Positions 55,012 to 64,000 of a DNA stretch of 64,000 nt are shown here, piece by piece. The stretch covers positions 16,947,851-17,011,850 of the forward strand of contig OZ024878.1 of assembly GCA_964017185.1 (NCBI GenBank), given 5' to 3'. The notes beneath the pieces were generated by a model. That model saw only the letters and a list, made by a program, of their open reading frames with translations, was not told the origin of the DNA and made no database searches. The DNA is from Rugalucina vietnamica. Its lineage: Eukaryota > Mollusca > Bivalvia > Lucinida > Lucinidae. The translations under genes were made by a program, and so were the position numbers. Position 1 is the first letter of the stretch. Each line of letters opens with the position of its first letter.

Positions 55012-55621
55012 ACCCAGGAACACAAGAGGGAAAAAGGCCCTTTCTTAATTTCGTAATGGAACTTACCAACAGAAAACTTGACTATGTCAGTTATCTTATA
55101 GTCTCTAAAGATGTGTAGGCGTGTAGATGTGTAGATGCATAGGCGTGTAGATGTGCAGAAGTGCAGATGTTGAGAAGTGCAGATGTGCAGATGTGCAAAT
55201 GTGCAGATGTGCAGATGTGCAAATGTGCAGATGTGCAGATGTGCAGATGAGCAGATGTGCAGATGTGCACATGTGCAGATGTGCAAATGTGCAGATGTGC
55301 AGAAGTGCAGATGTGCAAATGTGCAAATGTGCAGATGAGCAGATGTGCAGATGAGCAGATGAGCAGATGTGCAGATGAGCAGATGAGCAGATGTGCAAAT
55401 GTGCAGGCTTGTCTTAACTCAAGGATACTTACCTACATGCAACTTAGCTAGTTCATTATTAAAACTGAGACCCAGGGTGCGCGGTATGGCTCCATTTTCT
55501 GAAAACTTATAGCTCCATTTTTATGGCTCCATTTCTAGCGCTACGCTTATCTGAAATGGAGCCATAAAAATGGAGCTATAAGTTTTCAGAAAATGGAGCC
55601 ATACCGCCCACCATTACTACT
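55012..55621 (-). repeat. Right terminal inverted repeat, 610 bp
   Basis: Inverse of 51326-51887. It contains the 8-bp array as AGATGTGC (55109-55407, about 37 units) and the hairpin at 55480-55606. It ends ATTACTACT and is followed by TATAAA. Confidence 0.92.
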
Positions 55622-55627
55622 TATAAA
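55622..55627. repeat. Target site duplication, right (TATAAA)
   Basis: Exact repeat of 51320-51325. Confidence 0.85.
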
Positions 55628-56820
55628 ACATTATTTCGTCTATACTGCAAAACTGTTCCCGGATCTAAATTCTTGGATGGGTTCCCATATGGAGTCCCAT
55701 ATTTTGATCAAAATTTCAAATATTCGAATTCTTTGGATAAACGATGATTTACATCATTGAAATGACCTTATAAACTACACACGCATATGATCATGATGAT
55801 AGTGCCTTTTTGATTACCGTAAAGTGGTCCCGGATTTCGGTCCCGGGTTTTACTCCTTCCCCAGCAGAAGACTTCCTAGACCATTCCATATCACAAACCA
55901 ATGTCATTCTTGTGGTAAATACAACGTCATAACTGAGCGTCTGCAAGTTTCCTGTTCTGTTTATAGAGCTCTGATAACAAAAATTCGAAACGTATTACTT
56001 CAAGTCCGAAGTATAAAATGCACAGAGAAGCCCACAAAATACCTTTTATCCCATGTGGAAGCGTGGACCAAAATATGTCTAATGAGAACATTTGCTTTTG
56101 CTATGCTTCATGCAGACAACTTAGGCACTGTTTAAATGTGGCTGTTAAATTATAAACAATGTAAACATTTATTTCTGTTGGTACTGCAGTGCGTTGGCTC
56201 AATAGATTTATTACTAAATGCAGCTATTAACAATGTTATAAAGTTCAGAAGCTACTATAGGTAACAATAATATGTCAATTTTAGACCCTCTAGCAGACGC
56301 TTCTCCGGGAAAAGGCCGACGCTGGAGCTGACCCCCTTACAGATTTTCCGCAAGTAAAATTTCGTTAGTTATTGCTGTTGTCTTATGACAATGCAGTGGA
56401 GCAGCAGTTGTCTTAGCACAATGTAGTGGAGCAGCTAAAATACTTCCTCGGTGGATACCATTCGTACTTGGTCGGACCTTGGACTAGTTCCGGGTTTTAG
56501 CATTATCCGTCCAGAACGCCAGCTATATGTTACACATTTAGAGCCAAGCACGTCAGTCTTCCCACAAGTCCTAATGACAATGGCGGAGAGCAAGGACTGG
56601 TTACTGTTTTTAATTGCTTTATAATGCGACAAGAGTAGCAAAAATTTGCGACTGGAACCAGGCCCCTGGCTGTCAAAGGGAAACCCCATAGATTGAAGGA
56701 AAAGACCCCGCAGATTGAAGAGAAATCCTCGTTCCGTCTCATTTTCTTGGCGCTTAGCAGCGCCAAGCAAAAACATTCAAAGGGAGATAGTATGGACTAT
56801 ATTGCGCAGCTTCGGGTAAT
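55628..56820. other. Unassigned non-coding sequence
   Basis: No gene or repeat recognised. Short AATGTAGTGGAGCAGC-type duplication near 56390-56435. Open frames here lack any motif. Confidence 0.4.
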
Positions 56821-57065
56821 GAGGTACAAGTGGGCAATGATCAGGAAATGGCGCAATCAGAAAGAAATTCCCACTCCATAAACCGAAGGGTGGGAAAAAC
56901 TAAAATGACACTTAGGTACTGATCAGGAAATGGCTCAATCAGAAAGAAATTCCCACTCCATAAACCAAGGGGTGGGACAAACCTTCATCAGTAGCCCTTT
57001 TTAAACCGGCAACGAAAGCCAGACTATTGTACTGCAATTTCGAATATTTTCACGAGAAGTCTAAA
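56820..57065 (-). mobile_element. PLE terminal tail scraps joined to a hammerhead-region relative
   Basis: Minus-strand terminal tail block occurs twice (ATCAGGAAATGGC.CAATCAG at 56839 and 56923). Then 56985-57065 is the inverse of 16490-16570 (GGCAACGAAAGCCAG; CTGATGA on the minus strand near 56990). The hammerhead-like core is cut off in stem II by the join. This links the ribozyme-bearing sequence with PLE ends. Confidence 0.55.
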
Positions 57066-58030
57066 TCAAAAACATAAATATTATAAACACATTAATAAAA
57101 GTGTGTGTTGCTGCGTGGCCACTGTGTTAGAAACAAGCTGCTCACTTGGATGACCGATGTACTTAGTTTTCATTTTAACCTATTTCCCACGTTTTTTTGT
57201 GGCAGGAGTTTGGCATATCTTAGGCTGGTTTGTGGATTTTCCTAACTTTCTTAATTAAGGTAGCATACAAGAGTACCCCCACGTCATCACGGCATATCAC
57301 CAACTTAAAAATGTTTATCATTAATGTCAGAATCTCGTGTGTTTTTCGCAGATAATAAAACATCAGTCGCCTTATATTCTTTAAAACACATCAGGCATCA
57401 AGTAAAATGCGTTTTTAATTAGCCGATAAGTGCTTTCTGCTTCTGAGACGGTCATTATAAACCAATAAAGGCATCTCGATCTGGCAACGTGCGAAAGCCG
57501 TCGGAAGCACAGACGCATTCTGGAAGTGAATGCATTTGTCTCAATAGAACAATATATAACGCAATACTGAAGCCAGTCACAGGTCTAATTAAAATGTCCG
57601 TGAAAGTGTATAACAAAATAAGACTGAGCTAGACGGAGATAATATTCTGAAAGCGAAAGAATTATAATAGAACGAGGAATGTAATGCTTATTTCATATTG
57701 TTAAGTTATTGACGAATAAACGAAACACAGCCCAGAATGTTTGTAAATCACTGTCATCGACAGACATGTTCCTACTGTGATAATGTTTTGTCTCGGAATT
57801 TTATAAATTCTGGTCAAAATAGACTCTTTAGGGAAAAGACAAGGCCATGAATGCAGGAAGTTAATTTTCTCTAAAAGATTAAATTCATAAGAAGGCGCAC
57901 TGTCTTTAAAAAAAACCTCCATATGACGGCTACGAAAGATAAATTTGAAAAAGTAAGAGCAGAAACTCTAAGAATAATTGCTTAAGTTACAATTACAAAC
58001 CGGTCACCGGGTGGGAATGAAAATGACTAG
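57066..58030. repeat. Segmental repeat blocks c and d, copy 4
   Basis: Anchor c at 57341, GATCTGGCAACGTGCGAAA near 57478, anchor d at 57746. No coding sequence is supported. Confidence 0.75.
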
Positions 58031-58034
58031 ATAT

Positions 58035-58560
58035 TGAAAGGTACAAGTAGGCAACGATCAGGAAAAAGAGCAATCAGAAATAGATTCCCACTCCAAAAAC
58101 CGAGGTGGGAAAAATAAATTAACAATCAGGTACATATACCATGAAGGCACATCATAAGCCGAATGAGCAGCTATTTTCCCAATAGGTGGTCACTCAGTTA
58201 CATAAACTTAACTAAAAGTATGATAACATACATAAGGTGCCAGCAGCATAAAACAATTAAACACCAAGACATAAAACAATAAGAACCACCACAGAAGTAT
58301 CGCCTTGGAACGATCAGTAATATAAAATTACTGGGGGGGGGGGGGCTTAAACCGGTTTTACAGGTACCTAACCGCACCCTCAGCTTCTGCAGTGGTTCAC
58401 AACATTAAGTTAGTTGTTCGGTCCTCGTGGTGAATCTCTAACTAGTCAGTGAATCACCATGTACAAACAAATTAATCATGATAAACTCCATGATGAATCA
58501 AAAAGGAGGACTCACAGATTGAGTAAGCTGCCCAACGATGAAGATCCCTGGGCGCAATCT
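58035..58560 (-). mobile_element. PLE 3' tail fragment
   Basis: Minus-strand tail from CCCTGGGCGC (58543) to GGTACAAGTAGGCAACGATC (58039), with a run of 13 G at about 58333. It lies between blocks d and e of copy 4. Confidence 0.7.
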
Positions 58561-58880
58561 GGTCACGCAGTTGCAATAAATTAAAACAAAAATTGCATCC
58601 TTAACACAGACGTACGTGTACACAAACTCAATTGACACATATTAAATAAAACTAAGCCGAGGTTCTTTCTCTAATGGTTAGAAAGAAAATGCCAATCCTC
58701 GTCGGTTCGTCCTGCGAGAATCTATCTACGACGTCGACTAAACCTACATTTTTTTCCCTCTGACATTTTAATACAAAGCGCAGTAGAACTTGATTTAAAA
58801 AATATCATACACATTTTGATGAAAATTGTCAAAATATTTAAATTGATGCTTTTGCTAACCTTTCTTGATTATTTTCATTT
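58560..58880. repeat. Segmental repeat block e, copy 4, left part
   Basis: GGTCACGCAGTTGCAATAAA.. to TTTGCTAACCTTTCTTGATT matches 42230-42515. The block resumes at 62095 after the tandem-repeat insertion. Confidence 0.75.
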
Positions 58881-58978
58881 TAGCTCGATTGCACGAAGTG
58901 CATAGAGATTCTGCAGTCACACCGGTCGTCCACGTTCCTCGGGGGGGGGGGGGTGTAACTCGGAGGTAATTTTGGTAC

Positions 58979-59345
58979 GGACGTGCCGCCCGATACTTTA
59001 AAACATACCCCATTCATATACCTGGTAATCGAAAAAAGTGACCCATGCAATATCTGCCTTCGAAAAAAGTGACCCATTCATATATCTGCCTTCGAAAAAA
59101 GTGACCCATTCATATATTTGAGTGTACAAAATTTTGACCTATACACAAGTATATACAAATATTTCGACTTTCTGAGCTGTGTATGTCAGCAAAAAAATGC
59201 TCTTGAACATGAATGTCCTAAAAAGTTGGTCATTCATAGACTAAATATGGAAAAATGAGGCCATTCATATATTTTGACATGAAAAAGGTAACCCATTCAT
59301 ATATATGGCGAGGCTAAAAAAGGGGGCTATTCGGGCGGCACATCC
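58979..59345. mobile_element. Small TIR element with GTGACCCATTCATATAT subrepeats
   Basis: GTGCCGCCCGA at 58983-58993 is inverted as TCGGGCGGCAC at 59331-59341. Inside are several spaced copies of TGACCCATTCATATAT with TTCGAAAAAAG linkers (about 59030-59110). Non-coding, nested in the larger element. Confidence 0.65.
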
Positions 59346-59548
59346 CCACTACGTCATATATAGGTAGTTACCCCCCCCCGCCCCCCACGAGTCACGTTCC
59401 CGTACCCGTGCGCGTCTCACTTGCGGGGGTCTGGGGGGCTTGCCCCCCAGGCATTCCGTGTGAATCAATGCCTACTCCATTGATCTTGACCTACATCCTT
59501 CCCTATGATTGCCCATGTTTTGCACGCATGCGCAATTCTTTCACTTCT

Positions 59549-59660
59549 GTCAACCTGTCGACCTGTCAACCTGTTGATATGTCAACCTGTCGACCTGTCA
59601 ACCTGTCGACCTGTCAACATGTCAACCTGTCAACCTGCCAACTTGGCGACCTGTCAACAT
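59549..59660. repeat. 9-bp minisatellite CTGTCAACC/CTGTCGACC
   Basis: About 12 units alternating TCAACC and TCGACC, decaying at the right end (CTGCCAACTTGGCGACC). Confidence 0.9.
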
Positions 59661-60019
59661 TTTGTTGGTTATTACTTGTGTTCAATACACCTCAGATGTG
59701 TTATTAGCTCTTATTATAGTTTACGACTCGTCTTTACCTCAAGCACTTAGAAATACACATAATTTTTTTGTTTCCGTCCCTTATGTGATAGTGTATTAAT
59801 GCATATGCTGTTGTACTTCTATTTTTCAGGCTCAGTTGCTGAAACTCAGATTGGGTATCAATAATGTCTCATCTATGATCTGCATGCAATATCCGTCCGT
59901 TTTATAACAGTTTCTAGTCCATCTTCTACCATTGCCTGTGTTTCATCTATCCGTCTAATAGTTTCATATACAGGCATACATATTCTATGTCCCTAAGGTG
60001 TCCCCTATATTTGACTTGA

Positions 60020-60690
60020 GCCAAGTTTTCTAGAAGTCCATATCTTGACAACCACTCATCAGAAAGCATTCATACTTGGACCATAGATACCCTGTTGGGT
60101 TAGCTTTCATTCCATGGCATCAATCCTCTGGGTCCAGGCCAGTGGGTGGGGCTGGAGGTTAAAATCTGGAACACTTTCAAAAATGGCCATTCTTGCGTTA
60201 AAGTTTTCTAGAAGTCCATATCTTGACAACCACTCATCAGAAAGCATTTATACTTGGGCCATTGCCACCCTGTAGGGTCGGCTTGTATTCCATGGCATTG
60301 GATTTCTGGGTCCATGCCAGGGGGTGGGGCTAGAGGTTAAAATCTAGAACACCATTAATGATAATGGCTTTTCTGTGATATAGTATTCAAGAAGTGAAAA
60401 CCTTTTATCAGGGGGCTTTCATATTGGGACCATAGGTACCCTGTAGGGTTGAGTTTCATTTCATGACATCGGATCTCTGGGTCCATGCCTGGTGGGTGGG
60501 GCTAGAGGTTAAAAACTAGAACACTGTAAAAAATAGATGTACTGCTGTGTAACTTTTACAAGGAGTCCATATCTTGACAAAAACTTAACATAAAGCATTC
60601 ATACTTCATACACTTTTCGGACCTCTGGGTCAGAGTCAGGGGGCTGGGGCGAGAGGTCAAAATCTAGAACTCCCTGATTTTTTTTTCTTT
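60020..60690 (+). repeat. ~183-bp tandem repeat, about 3.7 units
   Basis: TCTAGAAGTCCATATCTTGACAACC.. with GGGTGGGGCTRGAGGTTAAAA recurs near 60030, 60212, 60385 (decayed) and 60560. Confidence 0.85.
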
Positions 60691-60789
60691 TAATTTCTTA
60701 ATAGAAACAACTTAGGAAGATGGTTGGTCATTTATTTTTTGACTTTGCGACACTGACTTATGTGTCATGACGCTAAGGGTGGGTTGACC

Positions 60790-61960
60790 TTCTTTCCATG
60801 GTTCAGTGATTTTTGCCTTATATCTTGACACTCAATTAATATATTTTCTTACTTATTTTCAGATTATGAGTGATCATGACCAGGCCTTTGACCCCAATAT
60901 ACTTATAGGTCACTGTGACCTTAATTCACGGTTCAGTGATTTTGCCTTATATCTTGACACTCAATTAGTATATTTTTATACTTCTCTTTCAGATTATGAG
61001 TGTGTATGACGAGACCTTTGATCCCAATATACTTATAGGTCACTGTGACCTAATTTCACGGTTCAGTGATTTTCCTTATATCTCGGCTCTTAATTGGTTT
61101 ATGAACAAACTTCTTTCACAAAATGTTTGCGTATGACAAGACCTTTGACCCTAAAGTAGTCCTAGGTAATTATGACCTTATTCCACGGTTCAGTGATTCG
61201 GCCTTATATCTCGGCACTCAATTAGTATATGAACATACTGTTTTCACGATATGTTTGCCTATGACAAGACCTTTGACCTTGAAGTATTCGTAGGTCACTG
61301 TGACCTAAGTTAATGGTTCAGTGATTTTGCCTTATATCTCGACACTCAGTTGGTATTTTTTCTTACAATTTACAGATTATGAATGAGTCTGACCAGACCT
61401 TTAACCCAAACATACTTATAGGTCACTATAACCTTATTTCATGGTTCAGTAATTTTGTCTTATATCTCGGCACTCAATTGGTTTATGAACAAACTTCTTT
61501 CACGATATGTTTGCGTATGACAGGACCTTTGACCGTAAAGTATTTCTGGGTTACTGTGACCTATTTTCATGGTTCAGTGACTTGCCTTATATCTCAACAC
61601 TCAGTTGGTATTTTTTCATACTTTTTTCTGATTATGAATGAGTATGACCAGACCTTTAACCCAAACATACTTATAGGTCACTATGACCTAATTTCATGGT
61701 TCAGTGATTTTGCCATATATCTCAACACTCAATGGGTACATGATCATATTTCTTTCAGATTATGAGTAAGTATGACTAGACCTTTGACCCTGAAGTACTG
61801 ATAGGTCAGTGTGACCTTATTTCACGGTTCAGTGATTTTGCCTTGTATCTTGGCACTCAGTTGGTATATGAACACACTCCTTTCACAATAAAAGTGAGAC
61901 CTTTAAATCTTAGGTAGTTATAGTTAACTTTCATGGTTCAGTGATTTTGCCTTATTGCAA
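60790..61960 (+). repeat. ~117-bp tandem repeat, about ten units
   Basis: GGTTCAGTGATTTTGCCTTATATCT.GACACTCAATT.. with ATAGGTCACTGTGACCT recurs throughout. The TAGGTCACTGTGACCTA part is itself palindromic (AGGTCAC/GTGACCT). Open frames across it are repeat artefacts. Confidence 0.85.
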
Positions 61961-62092
61961 TAAGGCAAAGAGATGCATGAGCATAATGCTTTGGGTTACA
62001 GGTTGGGTTTGGCCTTATGTTTGACAAAGGTCAGAGGCAGTCGAGTGCGCTGTCCTGCGACAGCTCTTATTACAGAACACAATTGAATCAAT

Positions 62093-62866
62093 GTCAGTTT
62101 TTGTTTGATATCTACAGCTAACATTCTTGTAGTTGAATAATTTGGTGCTTTTACATGTACTAGCAACACAAAATCATATGGAGTTTAAGTAGTAAGTATG
62201 CCAGAAGAGCCAACAAAAATATGCAAAGAATAGGAACCGCTGCAAACCCAAAAAACTATGAGGTAAACTTTTCAGAATAATGCTTCAGAAAACTTAGAAT
62301 TGTGAACGGATTCGCATCGCAAAATGTGGTATCGTGTCATATAGAGGCATTTCAAACAAAAATAAAACAAAGAATGCTGTTGGAACAAATGACAAAGGCA
62401 ATCCAATTTTAACTTGTGCAACAAAAGCTTTCAGGCGACACGATTATGATTTAAAAGAAGACAATCAAATCATGCATCTTTTCACTGATATCTGCAAATA
62501 TTCAATACTCAAATTGAATCAGTTAAGTGCTGAAGAGCATTTCCGCTTTTTCATTGAAGCCCTGCATTAAACATATTGGATTAAGGGAGCCGTTAAACAC
62601 ATATTTGTGTGTAGCTTCATGGGGTGTACAAGAAATACAAATAAAATACCAAAGAGTTCATCATGCAGTAATTGTTGTCGCCAGCATATATGAAGAAAGG
62701 GCTTTATTCGCGAAATGGTTGTTGAAGAAACATAAGGATCGTCGGTGCAGGGCAAACCGGCAGATTCAGTGCCATACATAATTTGATACGCATTATATGA
62801 ACGAAATCTAAATTGATAACATATTTAAACCACCAGTTAAACACAATAATATCACAATCCGTTGGC
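62093..62866. repeat. Segmental repeat blocks e and f, copy 4
   Basis: Block e resumes at 62095, anchor f is at 62531, and CACCAGTTAAACACAATAAT at 62830 matches 43985 and 23010. No gene is seen. Confidence 0.75.
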
Positions 62867-62870
62867 TTAA

Positions 62871-63935
62871 GGTGTTTCGATACCAATTTTGTTGATAAAT
62901 AAACCTTTACCTTTTAGACAGCTTAAAATATAGATGGAATGCTACTTAAAAAGCAAAATATTTGCAGGGGTATCCCGGGGGTATCCATTCTTTTAAAAAA
63001 AATATCGACTTTCAAAAATGAGAAAAATAGATTTTTTGAAATATTTTCAATTTCATTTTTCACGGAATAGGTCTAAAATACGCCAACGGAATGTATCTTA
63101 TATTGTTAATGTATTCGTAAACTACTTGCCAAATAACCACACTGAAAGGTTAAAATAAATATATACATCCTAGGGCAAAAATATACTGTTTTGCAGGAAA
63201 TATTTTTCAAATTTGTTAACATATTTGTCTAGTACATCTCCGAGAATATACTTTGAATAACAAAAGAACTGATTTTTTTGAAAAGGGGAATAATTATCAA
63301 ATAAGATAATATATTAATTGATAGGTCTATCCACGCTTTTCAATCTGCTATTAGCATTTTCCCACACCCACCCCTTACAAAGATGCATATCCCGGCGTCT
63401 AATCAAACCTCATAAAAACTTTTCAAAAATAAGTTTTTAAAGCTTGTGATGTATGGCTGTTTAGATTCACAAATTGCCAATTTGATGATACCAAAATTCT
63501 GATACATATTAAATGAGATGCAAAGCCCAATCCACCACTTGTCGTACATCGCGATCATATAGTCTTGACAATAAGTATGCTATAGTATCATTTTTTTAAA
63601 ACTTAACTTAAATGTAAAACAAAATATTATTTCCCTTTCAATACTGGCTGAATCTGAGTCTAATAAGGCCTTCTAGTTATACAATTCAAAACATCTGTTC
63701 AACTGTTAATAATTTTTAAATAAAAAAGAACAAAGCAAGCAATTTCGATGCATTTTCATTTTTCCATTCTTTTTACTTCTCCTGTTGATGGGATTTGCAA
63801 ATTCCTTCTACAATAAGACTTCATTCAATACATGTAGTCTATATAAAATCATACAAATTTAACAAAAAACAAATAACGATAACTCTTTCTTTTTGAGACG
63901 ATTACAGTTGTCTTATTTATTACTATCGAAACCCC
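62871..63935. mobile_element. Non-autonomous TIR element with TTAA duplication
   Basis: TTAA at 62867-62870 and 63936-63939 flanks GGTGTTTCGATA at the left and its inverse TATCGAAACCCC at the right. The unoccupied site is GTTGGCTTAAACC near 31257 in copy 2, which has a single TTAA. A TTAA duplication is characteristic of piggyBac-type transposases. The 1065-bp interior is AT-rich with no ORF. Confidence 0.75.
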
Positions 63936-64000
63936 TTAAAACAAAGAAAGAGTTCAATATAATCAACATGCTACCGGAACATTGTGTAGCTCCATACCTG
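63936..64000. repeat. Segmental repeat block f end, copy 4
   Basis: AACATGCTACCGGAACATTGTGTAGCTCCATACCTG resumes the sequence seen at 31288-31325. The copy runs off the window. Confidence 0.75.

Larger units (their letters stand above)
51326..55621 (+). mobile_element. Miniature Polinton/Maverick-like element
   Basis: 4296 bp with AG...CT termini, perfect 6-bp duplication, and terminal inverted repeats of 562 bp (51326-51887) and 610 bp (55012-55621). Three reading regions lie on the plus strand: 52450-53310, 53351-53673 and 53720-54541. Full Polintons are 15-25 kb and carry protein-primed DNA polymerase B, retroviral-type integrase, packaging ATPase, adenain-like protease and capsid genes. 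Only a penton-like gene and two small proteins remain here, so it must borrow replication and integration functions. The arms are nearly identical to each other, so it is fairly young. It is inserted in segmental copy 4 between blocks b and c. Confidence 0.8.
58881..62092 (+). mobile_element. Composite tandem-repeat element, same ends as 32427-33553
   Basis: Left end AGCTCGATTGCACGAAGTGCA follows TTTT. Right end CGCTGTCCTGCGACAGCTC is followed by TTATT, after which block e continues (CACAATTGAATCAATGTCAG; compare 28462 and 42546). The core holds a short inverted element (58979-59345), a 9-bp minisatellite (59549-59660), ~183-bp repeats (60020-60690) and ~117-bp repeats (60790-61960). Shared ends with an entirely different core from 32427-33553 mark a modular non-autonomous family. 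Confidence 0.7.

Noticed and set aside
60806-61765. ORFs with repeated LISWFSDFALYLDTQL-type peptides
   Set aside because: Readings through the ~117-bp tandem repeat; frames change from unit to unit.

Overview
This is an AT-rich eukaryotic window with no recognisable host protein-coding gene, rRNA or functional tRNA. It is almost wall-to-wall transposable elements and satellite-like repeats. A bivalve mollusc (or close marine invertebrate) is the likeliest source. The reasons are long tandem repeats carrying TCAAGGTCA-type boxes inside elements with hairpin ends, short foldbacks ending in GAGCC..ACG.GAGAAAA, many Penelope-like fragments, a Gmr1-type LTR element and a Polinton-like element. 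The species cannot be named from sequence alone.

Layout. 1-1005: two head-to-tail fragments of a Penelope-like element (PLE), minus strand. 2206-9129: a complete, young Ty3/gypsy-type LTR retrotransposon, minus strand, with integrase upstream of reverse transcriptase as in the Gmr1 group. 9138-10270: PLE tail, a hairpin and a tandem repeat. 10470-23080: first copy of a large non-coding segment, interrupted by foldback and TIR elements and holding a hammerhead-ribozyme-like motif at 16548-16611. 23094-25030: PLE pieces and degenerate tandem repeats. 25040-31330: second copy of the segment. 31608-35545: PLE tails, two reverse transcriptase stretches and a Helitron/pearl-like tandem-repeat element. 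35580-46880: third copy, with PLE inserts and a CGTACG-rich element at 44005-45395. 46897-49058: another tandem-repeat element. 49370-64000: fourth copy, interrupted by the Polinton-like element (51326-55621), a composite tandem-repeat element (58881-62092) and a TTAA-flanked element (62871-63935).

The most notable object is 51326-55621. It is a 4.3-kb element with AG...CT ends, a 6-bp TATAAA target duplication and TIRs of about 560-610 bp, each holding a long hairpin and an 8-bp minisatellite. Inside are three co-oriented reading regions: a penton-like minor capsid protein, a small basic protein region and an acidic zinc-finger protein. Polymerase, integrase, ATPase and protease genes are absent. 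It looks like a miniature, non-autonomous Polinton/Maverick that has kept structural genes.

At large scale the same non-coding anchors recur in the same order about every 12-17 kb, roughly four times. This is an old tandem segmental duplication. It supplies empty-site paralogues that date and delimit several of the nested insertions.
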